Numbered from the stretch's first letter, positions 7,541 to 15,849 are shown. The stretch: DNA of 32,687 nucleotides from Chthoniobacter sp. (GCA_028293645.1 JAQGOK010000131.1:1-32687), one strand, 5' to 3'. A program made the numbers and translations. The notes: generated by a model not told the origin, from the letters alone.

Positions 7541-9897
7541 CGCCGTCGAGCCGATCGTCGGCATCGGCGCCGCTGCGGCGCGCGACGACTGGAAGGCGCG
7601 CCGCGCTCGGCATATTCCTGCTTCTGATTGTCGTAGCGCCGCTGGCTTTTGGAGCGGTCGATCGCATTTCACAGATCGCGCTGCTTGGGCTGCTCGGCGT
7701 CGGCATGCTCGCCCATCCTCCGGCGATGCGACCGTTGAGTCGGTGGGGCAATCGGCTGGCCATCGCGCTGATCGTAGTCGTTCTCGTGAAGGAATTCGCG
7801 CCGGCGGCGTGGTTCGGCACCACTCCCTGGCGGCTCACGCTCGCCCAGGATCATGGCCTCGGACTGCCCTGGACGCATAACCCGGAGCCGGCGCGGGCTT
7901 TGGACGGCTTGCTGGGCGCAGTCGTAGCGGGGATTTGGTTTCTTTGGGTGCGCACGCTCGCGGCAGACCGCGACCATCGGCTCGTGATCGCCTGGAGTTT
8001 GTTGCTGACCGCGGTGCTGGTGACTGCCGTCTCTTTCGCGACGCGAGGCCTGGATCCGCAAGCGATCTACGGCTGGCGTTTCACCCCGGGCTGGACCGGC
8101 TTCGGGCCGTTTCCAAATCGCAATCACACCGCCAACTTCCTCGCCATGGGAATGGTGCTCGGGCTCGGCTGCGTGACCTGGGCCGGAGCCCGCAAGCGCT
8201 GGTTTGCCGCAGTGGGTGGCAGTCTGCTCGTGGCCTTTACGGCCGTCGGCCTGTTCGCCACGCAATCGCGGGGCGGGCTCCTCGCGGCTTGTTTCGGAAC
8301 GGCCGTTTTCATCGCGCTAGCTCTTCTCAAGTCACGGAATCGGCGGGCGGTTGCCGTCGCGAGCGGCGGAGTACTGGGCCTCGGCGCGCTCGGGCTTGTG
8401 TTCGGATTGCCCGTGCTCGCACGATTCACCTCGGCCGACAGCGGCACCGTCTCCAACGTGATGCGGCTCACCATTTGGAAAGACGCGATTGAGATGTGGA
8501 AGGACGCGCCGCTCTTCGGCCATGGCATTGGAACGTTCGCGCAACTGATCGGCCTGTATCAGAATCTGCAGCTCGAAGATCGCATCGTGTTACACCCGGA
8601 GAGCAGTTGGTTGCAGTGGCTCACCGAGATGGGTGCTGTTTCCGTGGGTCTGGCGATGGCGGCTTTCGCCTGGTTCTCGTGGCGGCAAATCCGCGATGCA
8701 TTTGAGCACGAAGGCGGCTTTTTCCTGCGCATCGGCGGTTTCGCAGCGGCGGCGGTCCTGCTTTTTCATGCACTGATCGATGTTCCCGGCCACCGCTGGG
8801 CAACCGTTGCGTTCGCGCTGGCTGCGCTGGCGCTCGCCTGTCCGCTGTCGCGCCGCGGAATGCGAACTGCCCCCGCGCCCCGAGCCGCCTGGATGCCGCT
8901 GGCGATCGCTGCATTCTGGACGCTGCCGTTCGTTTTCAACTGGCCCCCATGGTCACCACTCGCCCTGCAACGATTGATCACTCGCGAGAACACGCGTGGC
9001 GGAGTGCAGCTCGCGGAAGTCGAGGAAGCCTTGCGCTACTTTCCGCTCCAACCCGAATTGCATCAATCAATCGGGCTGCGTCAGGTCGGCATCCTCGGCC
9101 GCAGCGCGCCCGCAGTCTGGCAACGTCACTTCAGCATTGCCTCCACCCTGGTGCCGGGTTGGTGGTCGCTGACGGCCGCCCAGGCGCGGGCGGTTGCGCC
9201 GATCACCCCTGGTCTGGCGCTCGGTTACTGGCAGGAAGCGATCGCGCGGTGCGATCTGCATCGCGAAGACGTCCTCCGCACGGCCGTCCGCGAGACTTCG
9301 CGGTTTCCGTCTGTGGCCGCTTCGTGGGGACGCTACATCGAAGCCAATCCGGACCTGTGTCTCGCTTACGCTCCACTGGTCACAGACGCGGCGGCGCGCC
9401 ATTTCTACGGGATCTGGTGGAAGGAGCGCGCGCTCACTGCCGAACTGCGTCAGGCCGAGATCGATGCCTTCTACAGCAACGCCAGCCGCTGGGGGACTCG
9501 CGCGCAATTTGATCAATGGATGAAGCATCGCGCTGCCTGGCGGGAGCGGGACTTTCGGCAATGGGCGACCCTGCTGCACGAGTGGAAAGACGACGTCGCG
9601 GCGTTCCAGTTGCTCGCGCACTTCATGTCCGAGCCCGAGTTCCCGAAGGCGAAGCCCAGCATGCCGCGGGAGCAGCTGGAAACCCGCTGGCGGATCTCGC
9701 CGACGAACGTCGTCAACGCCCGGGATCTCGCATCGGCGCGGCACCGCGATGGTGAGACACTTCAGAGCGATCAGATCATCGTGACCGTCGCCGCGCAGGA
9801 AGGCGCGCCGCCGTGGTTCCTGCGCAAAGCGGCGCACATCTATGCGCGCGATGGGCGACACTCGGAGGCGGTCGCGATTCTGTTGCGGTCCAGGTGA
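7528..9897 (+). CDS. O-antigen ligase/polymerase (Wzy_C family) with long C-terminal domain
   Basis: A 789-residue membrane protein. Residues 25-440 hold about ten to twelve helices with the Wzy_C features: a large periplasmic loop, TQSRGG (245-250), and HPESSWLQWLTEMG (from His356), the positions used by WaaL-type ligases and Wzy-type polymerases. One further helix near 453-470 is followed by about 310 soluble residues rich in Trp, Arg and Ala, made of helical pairs that resemble degenerate TPRs and probably lie in the periplasm. It either ligates polysaccharide to its acceptor or polymerises it; the sequence cannot tell which. The ATG at 7528 lies inside the end of the WecA-family gene and was preferred to an in-frame GTG-type start at 7474. 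Confidence 0.88.
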   Translation: MEIVTPSSRSSASAPLRRATTGRRAALGIFLLLIVVAPLAFGAVDRISQIALLGLLGVGMLAHPPAMRPLSRWGNRLAIALIVVVLVKEFAPAAWFGTTPWRLTLAQDHGLGLPWTHNPEPARALDGLLGAVVAGIWFLWVRTLAADRDHRLVIAWSLLLTAVLVTAVSFATRGLDPQAIYGWRFTPGWTGFGPFPNRNHTANFLAMGMVLGLGCVTWAGARKRWFAAVGGSLLVAFTAVGLFATQSRGGLLAACFGTAVFIALALLKSRNRRAVAVASGGVLGLGALGLVFGLPVLARFTSADSGTVSNVMRLTIWKDAIEMWKDAPLFGHGIGTFAQLIGLYQNLQLEDRIVLHPESSWLQWLTEMGAVSVGLAMAAFAWFSWRQIRDAFEHEGGFFLRIGGFAAAAVLLFHALIDVPGHRWATVAFALAALALACPLSRRGMRTAPAPRAAWMPLAIAAFWTLPFVFNWPPWSPLALQRLITRENTRGGVQLAEVEEALRYFPLQPELHQSIGLRQVGILGRSAPAVWQRHFSIASTLVPGWWSLTAAQARAVAPITPGLALGYWQEAIARCDLHREDVLRTAVRETSRFPSVAASWGRYIEANPDLCLAYAPLVTDAAARHFYGIWWKERALTAELRQAEIDAFYSNASRWGTRAQFDQWMKHRAAWRERDFRQWATLLHEWKDDVAAFQLLAHFMSEPEFPKAKPSMPREQLETRWRISPTNVVNARDLASARHRDGETLQSDQIIVTVAAQEGAPPWFLRKAAHIYARDGRHSEAVAILLRSR

Positions 9898-9913
9898 GCG
9901 TCACGGCAGGGGT

Positions 9914-9942
9914 TTGACGGCCCGGATACCGGCCCGCATACT
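9914..9942 (+). promoter_or_regulatory. Candidate sigma70-type promoter of fur, leaderless
   Basis: TTGACG (9914-9919) and CATACT (9937-9942) are separated by 17 bases, the ideal spacing. The spacer contains an inverted repeat (GGCCCGG-ATA-CCGGCC) that could bind a regulator. Initiation about 7 bases downstream of the -10 box would fall on or next to the ATG at 9950, giving a leaderless transcript. No Shine-Dalgarno sequence is present before that ATG, which fits. Confidence 0.45.
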
Positions 9943-9949
9943 CCCGTCC

Positions 9950-10417
9950 ATGCTCCCTGGCGTTCGCGAACGCATCTACGCTTTCATCTCCGAGAAAGGT
10001 CTGCGCAAGACTTCGCAGCGGGACGCGATCATCGAGGCAGCGTTTAACACCTCTGAGCATTACACGGCGGAGGAACTCCTCACGCTCGCCCGTAAAATCG
10101 AGCCGACGGTTTCGCGCGCGACGGTCTATCGCACCCTGCCGCTGCTCGTGGAATGCGGCGTGTTGAAGGAGATGGATTTCGGCCGGGATCACAAATTCTA
10201 CGATCCGAATTACAACGAACATCCCACGCACAATCACCTGATCTGCGTGGACTGTAACAAGATCGTGGAGTTCGAAGATCAGCACATGGAGCTGCTCGAG
10301 AACTGCATCACCAAGCGGCTTGGCTTTTCGCCCGCTTCCAAATCGGTGCGAATCGAGGCGCGCTGTGACGAGCTGAAAAAGCTCGGGGCCTGCACGCATC
10401 GCAAAGCGGAGCAGTAA
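9950..10417 (+). CDS. fur: Fur-family metal-responsive repressor
   Basis: A 155-residue DNA-binding regulator. Residues 1-80 form a winged helix containing LRKTSQRDAIIEAAF and the recognition-helix region TVSRATVYRTLPLL. Residues 85-155 form the dimerisation and metal-binding half with HPTHNHLICVDCNKIVEF, which supplies the His cluster and one CxxC. A second pair of cysteines (in EARCDELKKLGAC) is spaced CxxxxxxxxC rather than CxxC, so the structural zinc site may be altered. Fur is the most likely type, but PerR or Zur cannot be excluded. The ATG at 9950 was chosen over an upstream in-frame start inside the previous gene because MLPGVRERI is a typical Fur N-terminus. It seems to have its own promoter. 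Confidence 0.87.
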   Translation: MLPGVRERIYAFISEKGLRKTSQRDAIIEAAFNTSEHYTAEELLTLARKIEPTVSRATVYRTLPLLVECGVLKEMDFGRDHKFYDPNYNEHPTHNHLICVDCNKIVEFEDQHMELLENCITKRLGFSPASKSVRIEARCDELKKLGACTHRKAEQ

Positions 10418-10519
10418 GCAGTAGTCAGCGGCGGGGTGCCGTGTTTACAAGCTGTCGCGTCATCGCCCGCGCATCGTCGCGGCGCACCTGCCGAACTTCG
10501 TTCCCACCGCTACTTCAAC

Positions 10520-11893
10520 ATGTGGAAAGGCCGCTTTTCTCAACCGACCGCTGAGCTGCTCCAGAGCTACAGTGAATCGATCAGCTTTGATTGGCGGCTC
10601 TGGCGACAGGACATCGCCGGCTCGATTGCGCATTCGGCCGCCTTGCTGAAAGCAGGCCTGCTCACCGAGGCGGAACGGGACGCAATCGTCCAGGGATTGC
10701 AGGCTATCGGCGCGGAGATCGAAGCGGGGACGTTTCAGTTCAAATTGGAGCTCGAAGACATCCACATGAACATCGAGTCCGAGCTCACGCGCCGGATCGG
10801 TGACGCGGGCGCGAAGCTGCACACCGCCCGCAGCCGCAACGACCAGATCGCGCTCGATCTGCGGCTCTACCTTCGGGAGGAATGCGACGCATTGAACGCA
10901 GTCGTGCGGGACTTGCAGCGGGCGCTCGTGGAGCTGGGTGCGCGTAATGCCGAGGTGGTCATTCCCGGTTACACGCACTTGCAACGAGCGCAGCCGGTCT
11001 TCTTCGCGCATCACCTGCTTGCTTATGTGGAAATGCTCGACCGCGATGCGGGCCGCATTACGGACGCGCGGCGCCGCTTGAATGTGCTGCCGCTTGGTTC
11101 AGGCGCGATCGCTGGCTCGACCATCGTGCTCGATCGCGAACTCGTGGCGCGCGAACTCGGTTTTCCAGCCGTGACTCAAAACAGCATGGACGCGGTGAGC
11201 GATCGCGATTTCGCCGTCGAGTTGCTCGCCGCGCTCGCGCTGCTGGCGGTGCATCTCTCGCGGCTGAGCGAAGACGTGATTTTGTGGGCTTCGAGCGAGT
11301 TTGGTTTCGTGACGCTCAGCGACGCGTTCACCACCGGCTCCTCGCTGATGCCGCAGAAAAAGAACCCGGACGTCGCGGAACTCACGCGCGGCAAGACGGG
11401 CCGCGTGATCGGCAACCTCCTCGCGTTGCTCACCACGCTGAAAGGGCTGCCGATGACCTACAATCGCGACATGCAGGAGGACAAGGAGCCGGTCTTCGAC
11501 TCGGTCGATACGGTCAAAGCCGCGCTCGCGATCTTCGCGGCGATGCTCTCCGAAGCGCGCGTGAATGCGCAGGCCTGCGCCGCCGCGGTCGCAGATCCGC
11601 TGCTGCTCGCCACGGACCTCGCGGATTACCTCGTGAACCGCGGCGTGCCGTTTCGGCAAGCGCATGAAGTCATCGGCCGCGCTGTCGCTCTGGCTGCGGA
11701 ACGGAGCTGTCCGTTGCCGCAGCTCACGCTCGCCGACTTCCAGACCTTGAGCCCCGTCTTTGCGGACGATCTTTACGAATGCTTCGATCTCCGGACCGCG
11801 ATGGCGGCTCGGCGGGCGATCGGCGCGCCTTCGCCAGAAAACGTCGCCGCACAGCTCGCACGCTGGCAGAGCGCTCTGAAGCAGAACGTGTAA
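10520..11893 (+). CDS. argH: Argininosuccinate lyase
   Basis: A 457-residue cytoplasmic homotetrameric lyase that splits argininosuccinate into arginine and fumarate, the last step of arginine synthesis. The start MWKGRFSQPT is typical (family usually 'WGGRF'). Conserved regions are HTARSRNDQ (101-109), YTHLQRAQP (151-159) and the fumarate-lyase signature GSSLMPQKKNP (273-283), whose flexible loop carries the catalytic serine. Length is normal. The frame is open to 10436 by a non-ATG start, but the ATG at 10520 gives the usual N-terminus. It lies 102 bases after fur and 24 bases before a dicarboxylate symporter, which could remove or recover the fumarate product; that link is an inference. 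Confidence 0.97.
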   Translation: MWKGRFSQPTAELLQSYSESISFDWRLWRQDIAGSIAHSAALLKAGLLTEAERDAIVQGLQAIGAEIEAGTFQFKLELEDIHMNIESELTRRIGDAGAKLHTARSRNDQIALDLRLYLREECDALNAVVRDLQRALVELGARNAEVVIPGYTHLQRAQPVFFAHHLLAYVEMLDRDAGRITDARRRLNVLPLGSGAIAGSTIVLDRELVARELGFPAVTQNSMDAVSDRDFAVELLAALALLAVHLSRLSEDVILWASSEFGFVTLSDAFTTGSSLMPQKKNPDVAELTRGKTGRVIGNLLALLTTLKGLPMTYNRDMQEDKEPVFDSVDTVKAALAIFAAMLSEARVNAQACAAAVADPLLLATDLADYLVNRGVPFRQAHEVIGRAVALAAERSCPLPQLTLADFQTLSPVFADDLYECFDLRTAMAARRAIGAPSPENVAAQLARWQSALKQNV

Positions 11894-11894
11894 C

Positions 11895-11911
11895 TGACGC
11901 GTCGAGCGTCA
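11895..11911 (+). promoter_or_regulatory. Hairpin or operator just before the dctA-like start
   Basis: TGACGC (11895-11900) and GCGTCA (11906-11911) are perfect inverted arms around a 5-base loop. The element fills the gap between the argH stop and the symporter ATG at 11918, exactly where a ribosome binding site would lie. It may be an operator, or an RNA hairpin affecting translation. There is no T-run, so an intrinsic terminator is unlikely. Confidence 0.35.
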
Positions 11912-11917
11912 ACTGGC

Positions 11918-13222
11918 ATGGCAGAGAACTTCGCCCCACGACGCCGGCCGTGGTACCAGATTCTTTACGTGCAGGTGCTGATGGCGGTCGTTCTCGGGAT
12001 CGCCGTCGGGGTTGCATTCCCGGCGGAAGGCAAAGCGCTGAAGCCGCTGGGCGATGGCTTCATCAAGCTGGTGAAGATGCTCATCGGTCCGATCATCTTC
12101 TGCACCGTCGTGCACGGAATTGCATCGATGTCCGACCTGAAAAAGCTCGGGCGCGTTGGATTCAAGACGCTGCTCTACTTCGAAGTCGTCTCCACTCTCG
12201 CGCTGGTGATTGGGCTCGTGGTCGTGAACTGGCTCCAGCCCGGCGCCGGTTTCAACTTCGATGCCCGTGCGGCGGATCCGAAAGTAGCGGCGACTTACGT
12301 TGAAAAGGCGCACGCGCTGAGCACCGTCGATTTTCTACTCAACATCATTCCGAACAGTTTCGTGGATGCCTTTGCCAAAGGTGACTTGTTGCAGGTTTTG
12401 CTCGTTTCAATCCTCACTGGTTTTGCGGTCGCGATGATGGGCGAGCAGGGGAGGGTGGTGCTGCATGCGATTGAGACGGTCGCGAAGATCTTTTTCGGAA
12501 TCATGGGGATCGTGGTCAAGGCGGCTCCCGTTGGTGCGTTCGGAGCGATGGCATTTACCGTCGGCAGTCACGGCATCGGGGCTTTGCAAAACCTGCTCGC
12601 GCTGATGCTCGGCTTTTACCTCACGGCCGGACTGTTCGTGGTCGTGGTGCTCGGCTTGATCGCGCGCGTCGCCGGCTTCTCGGTTTTCAAACTGATCGCC
12701 TATTTGCGGGAAGAATTGCTCCTCGTGCTCGGCACCAGCTCTTCCGAAACGGCGCTGCCGGGGATGTTGCAGAAGATGCGCCGTCTCGGCTGCGCCGAGT
12801 CCACCGTCGGCCTGGTGATTCCGACGGGCTACAGCTTCAATCTCGATGGGACGAACATCTACATGACCATGGCGGCGATCTTTCTCGCGCAGGCGACGAA
12901 TACGCCGCTGGACCTCGGTCAGCAGATCGGTCTGCTGGTCATCGCGATGATCTCTTCGAAAGGCGCGAGCGGCGTGACGGGCGCGGGTTTCATTGCGCTC
13001 GCCGCGACGCTGGCCGTGGTGCCGGCGGTGCCGATCGAATCGCTTGCGCTGCTGGTGGGGATCGACCGTTTCATGAGCGAGTGCCGGGCGTTGACGAACC
13101 TGATCGGCAACGGCGTGGCGACCGTGGTGATCAGCCGTTGGGAGAAAGAAGTCACACCCGCGCAGCTCCATGCGGCCCTGCAGCAGCGGCTGACCACGCC
13201 GGATCCAGCGCCGCCCGTTTAG
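11918..13222 (+). CDS. Dicarboxylate/amino acid:cation symporter (DctA/GltP family)
   Basis: A 434-residue transporter of the DAACS family. Starting with [20 protein letters not shown] it has eight helices and two re-entrant hairpins. Family motifs are visible: [17 protein letters not shown], the serine-rich hairpin tip [11 protein letters not shown], the NLDGT sodium/substrate motif in [24 protein letters not shown] in the second hairpin, and [16 protein letters not shown] near the end. The NLDGT form, with an Arg in the last motif region, fits DctA-type C4-dicarboxylate carriers, though glutamate or aspartate transport is possible. It follows argH with a small hairpin in between and converges on accA with 6 bases separating the stops. 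Confidence 0.92.
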   Translation: MAENFAPRRRPWYQILYVQVLMAVVLGIAVGVAFPAEGKALKPLGDGFIKLVKMLIGPIIFCTVVHGIASMSDLKKLGRVGFKTLLYFEVVSTLALVIGLVVVNWLQPGAGFNFDARAADPKVAATYVEKAHALSTVDFLLNIIPNSFVDAFAKGDLLQVLLVSILTGFAVAMMGEQGRVVLHAIETVAKIFFGIMGIVVKAAPVGAFGAMAFTVGSHGIGALQNLLALMLGFYLTAGLFVVVVLGLIARVAGFSVFKLIAYLREELLLVLGTSSSETALPGMLQKMRRLGCAESTVGLVIPTGYSFNLDGTNIYMTMAAIFLAQATNTPLDLGQQIGLLVIAMISSKGASGVTGAGFIALAATLAVVPAVPIESLALLVGIDRFMSECRALTNLIGNGVATVVISRWEKEVTPAQLHAALQQRLTTPDPAPPV

Positions 13223-13228
13223 CCCGCT

Positions 13229-14194
13229 TTAGCCGCCGGTGAACTCACCGACCCGGCGATACTTGGCGTAACGGGCGGCAAGCAGTTCATCCAACGGGAT
13301 CGCCGAGAGCTCATCCAGGTGCCGTGCGACGGCGGTTTTCAAATTGCTCAGAGCGGCCGCGTGATTCTGGTGAGCACCGCCCAGCGGTTCCGGGATGACC
13401 TCGTCGATCACCTTCAGCGCCAGCAAGTCGCGCGCGGTCAGCTTGAGCGCGGCCGCCGCTTCCGGTGCGTGCTTGCGGTGTTTCCAGAGGATCGCGGCGC
13501 AACCTTCCGGGCTGATCACCGAGTAGTAGGAGTTTTCGAGCATCAACACGCGATCCGCGACTCCGATCCCGAGCGCCCCGCCACTCCCGCCCTCGCCGAT
13601 CACAACGGCTACGGTCGGCGTGCGGAGGATCATCATTTCGCGAAGGTTCACGGCGATCGCTTCCGAAATATGCCGCTCTTCGCTGCCAATGCCCGGATAG
13701 GCGCCGGGCGTATCGATCAATGAAACGAATGGCAGCCGGAACTTCTCCGCGAGCCGCATGAGCCGCAGCGCCTTGCGGTAACCCTCCGGATTCGCGCAGC
13801 CGAAATTCCGCTTCAGGTTCTCTTTCAGCTCGCGCCCTTTCTGATGGCCGATGACCACGCAGCGCCGGCTCTCCAGCGTCGCCAGCCCGCCGGGCATGGC
13901 TTTGTCATCCGCGAAGAGCCGATCCCCGTGCAGCGCGGTGAAGCCGGTGAAGGCGAGTTCGAAATAATCCAGCGTGTAAGGCCGTGCGGAATGCCGGGCG
14001 ATCTGCACGCGCTGCCACGGGGTGAGGCTCAGATAAATGTCCTTCTTCGTCTGATCGATCTTCGCCTCCATGCGGCGGACCTCGACGTCGAAATTGATGT
14101 CGGTTGCCTGTGAATGCCGTTTGAGCTCAGCGAGTTTCTCTTCGAGCTCGACGATTGGCTTTTCGAATTCAAGCGGCTGCAACTTCATGGGCAT
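13229..14194 (-). CDS. accA: Acetyl-CoA carboxylase carboxyltransferase subunit alpha
   Basis: A 321-residue subunit of the carboxyltransferase that passes CO2 from biotin on AccB to acetyl-CoA, making malonyl-CoA, the first committed step of fatty acid synthesis. It begins with LEFEKPIVELEEKLAELK and contains the crotonase-fold core: DDKAMPGGLATLESRR, GCANPEGYRKALRLMRLAEKF, LIDTPGAYPGIGSEERHISEAIA and IGEGGSGGALGIGVADRVLMLE. Length is normal. The first ATG at 14194 shares its A with the preceding gene's stop (TAATG), so translation is probably coupled; a second ATG six bases on is an alternative start. The partner accD is not in this window. Confidence 0.97.
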   Translation of the reverse strand: MPMKLQPLEFEKPIVELEEKLAELKRHSQATDINFDVEVRRMEAKIDQTKKDIYLSLTPWQRVQIARHSARPYTLDYFELAFTGFTALHGDRLFADDKAMPGGLATLESRRCVVIGHQKGRELKENLKRNFGCANPEGYRKALRLMRLAEKFRLPFVSLIDTPGAYPGIGSEERHISEAIAVNLREMMILRTPTVAVVIGEGGSGGALGIGVADRVLMLENSYYSVISPEGCAAILWKHRKHAPEAAAALKLTARDLLALKVIDEVIPEPLGGAHQNHAAALSNLKTAVARHLDELSAIPLDELLAARYAKYRRVGEFTGG

Positions 14195-15045
14195 TATTCG
14201 AGGGTCACTGGGGTGCCGCGGCTGAGCATTGTCGCCAGCTCGACCGCAGCGGTGGGCGGGATGGCGATGCCCGAGGGCGGCTTGGAGGCGGTCTTCGGAT
14301 CGATGCCTTCCGGCAGCGCTCCGTACAACGTGCAGTGCGCGATGTTGATGTTGATCCAGTGTGTGGCCTCGGAGTAGCCGGGGTCGCTGAAGATCACTCG
14401 GCTGCCGTTATGCCACGCCATCTTTTCGGTCACCTTGCCCGTCTGCTTTCCCGGCGCGGCCTTTTTAGGTTTCGCCAGCAGGGCGGGGGGCACCTCGAGG
14501 ATCGGGTATTGTTTGAAGAACTTGCCGTTGTTGCTGAGGATAACCTTCGATCGTTTGCGGCTGATCACGAGCGAGAAGTTGGAGGGGGATGTATAAAGCT
14601 TTTGATCAATCTTGAGCATCGTGCCCGTCAGATTGTTCCCCTTCATGATGAGTTCCGGAGTCGTTTTCGTCTTGTTCGCGACGCGGTTCAGCACGTCTCC
14701 ACTACGCACCACGTATAGCTGCTTTTCGGGCGCCGGGATCGGGGTCAGAAAGATGGTGGTGTTGATCTCGCCGAGTAGATCCCGCGCGTCCTCCGCCTTG
14801 GAAGACTCCGGGTGGTGATCGAGGAAATCTTCGAACGCCTTCCGGGCTTCGATCAGCTTTCCTTTCTCCTTCAAAGCCACGCATTTGTTGAACTGCGGCA
14901 ACGTCGAATCGGGTGGCGCTGGAGTCGCCGGGGCCGCCTTCTCCTCGGCCAGTTCCCGTTGCGGACGCACGAAGAGTTCGTAGGTAAAAAACCCCGCGGC
15001 TCCAAAGATCGCGCACGCAAGGAAGATGATCAGAAGAGCTTTCAC
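14194..15045 (-). CDS. LysM protein with degenerate L,D-transpeptidase domain
   Basis: A 283-residue envelope protein beginning with GTG. Residues 1-24 are a membrane anchor or uncleaved signal (ALLIIFLACAIFGAAGFFTY). Residues 50-96 form a TPR-like helical pair; 108-152 are a LysM peptidoglycan-binding module (YVVRSGDVLNRVANKTKTTP); 156-281 follow the YkuD L,D-transpeptidase fold (NFSLVISRKRSKVIL onward). In active enzymes a His is followed some residues later by SxGC(I/V)R. Here His237 is kept (IAHCTLYG), but the second motif reads PPSGIAIPP (256-264), with no catalytic cysteine or arginine. The C-terminal TPVTLE is as in the family. It is therefore probably a wall-binding protein without transpeptidase activity. 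It is coupled to accA by TAATG. Confidence 0.78.
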   Translation of the reverse strand: MKALLIIFLACAIFGAAGFFTYELFVRPQRELAEEKAAPATPAPPDSTLPQFNKCVALKEKGKLIEARKAFEDFLDHHPESSKAEDARDLLGEINTTIFLTPIPAPEKQLYVVRSGDVLNRVANKTKTTPELIMKGNNLTGTMLKIDQKLYTSPSNFSLVISRKRSKVILSNNGKFFKQYPILEVPPALLAKPKKAAPGKQTGKVTEKMAWHNGSRVIFSDPGYSEATHWININIAHCTLYGALPEGIDPKTASKPPSGIAIPPTAAVELATMLSRGTPVTLE

Positions 15046-15240
15046 AGGGCCGGGAGCAGGCGAAGTCAGGCAAGGGCTAACGGAGGAATGGACCGGCCGT
15101 CGAATGGAAAATCGCCCTCCCGCATTCGGTGCGCGTCGGCTGTGGATGCAATAAACGATGAGCAGGGTCCGGCCCCTCGCTCGCCTCGCATGACGAAGAC
15201 CTGCAACAGGATCTTTTGCGGTCGCGAATGTTCGCGAGAG
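15046..15240. other. Intergenic gap with a 16-base palindrome
   Basis: About 195 bases between two minus-strand genes. I see no open frame that can be supported and no RNA gene. The only structure is a palindrome at 15222-15237, described separately. The promoter for the LysM/accA pair may lie here, but no clear boxes were read. Confidence 0.4.
15222..15237. repeat. 16-base palindrome, possible operator
   Basis: TCGCGAA and TTCGCGA are perfect inverted arms with a 2-base centre. The loop is too short for an ordinary RNA hairpin and no T-run follows, so an operator for a dimeric regulator fits better than a terminator. It lies 3 bases beyond the stop of the conserved unknown gene and about 180 bases upstream of the LysM/accA pair. 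Confidence 0.35.
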
Positions 15241-15765
15241 CTAGAGCAGTCCGCGGTGGCGAAAGTCGCCGAGATTCTCCCCGATGGAGCTTTGGATGAG
15301 ATCGGCAGCAAACTTCAGGAGGCAAATCTCCCAGCCCTCATCGACGCCTTCGATAATGGCGCTCAGCGGGTCTTCCGAGCGATCGATCCCTTCGCGAAGC
15401 CGCGCCACGACTTCCTCCACCGGACTGTGCAACACGCGATCGCTCAAATCCGTTTTGCGGAATTGGAAGCCGTACTTCATCACGGCGAGCTGCGGTGCGT
15501 TCTCGCGCAGCCAGTCCACGAAGTCCTCTGCGCGTTCCCCGAAACCATCGAGCAACATGCTCTGATACTGGCCGGGAGTGATGATCTGGGGGCGGTCGGC
15601 GTGAATGCGCCCGTCCCGCACGCGCACCTGGTTCACCGAATCCATCAGCTCGGTCACCAGATAAAAGCGGAACGTCGTCTGGCCGAAAGTCGCGATATTC
15701 CGCTGGGGTGCGTGCAGGACCCGGGTGTTTTCGATGGCATACTGAACCGCGTCCTCATTGAGCAT
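15241..15765 (-). CDS. Conserved protein of unknown function
   Basis: A 174-residue soluble protein with no signal peptide or membrane helix. I do not recognise a named domain. The text looks like a real, folded protein: a first half with ENTRVLHAPQRNIATFGQTTFRFYLVTELMD split by a Gln/Arg-rich region, a central ITPGQYQSMLLDGFGE, and a C-terminal acidic helix pair. The pattern resembles uncharacterised proteins I associate with Verrucomicrobiota and Planctomycetes, but this is memory, not a search. The ATG at 15765 is preferred; a GTG at 15789 in the same frame would add eight residues. It follows the M50 protease gene by about 85 bases and may be in its operon. Confidence 0.7.
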   Translation of the reverse strand: MLNEDAVQYAIENTRVLHAPQRNIATFGQTTFRFYLVTELMDSVNQVRVRDGRIHADRPQIITPGQYQSMLLDGFGERAEDFVDWLRENAPQLAVMKYGFQFRKTDLSDRVLHSPVEEVVARLREGIDRSEDPLSAIIEGVDEGWEICLLKFAADLIQSSIGENLGDFRHRGLL

Positions 15766-15849
15766 GGAGGCGGCGAACGTAAGGCGCACGAATTCTGGCG
15801 CAACGAAAGATTGCGGTCGTGATCATCAGCGCATCGCTCCGCCCGAGCA

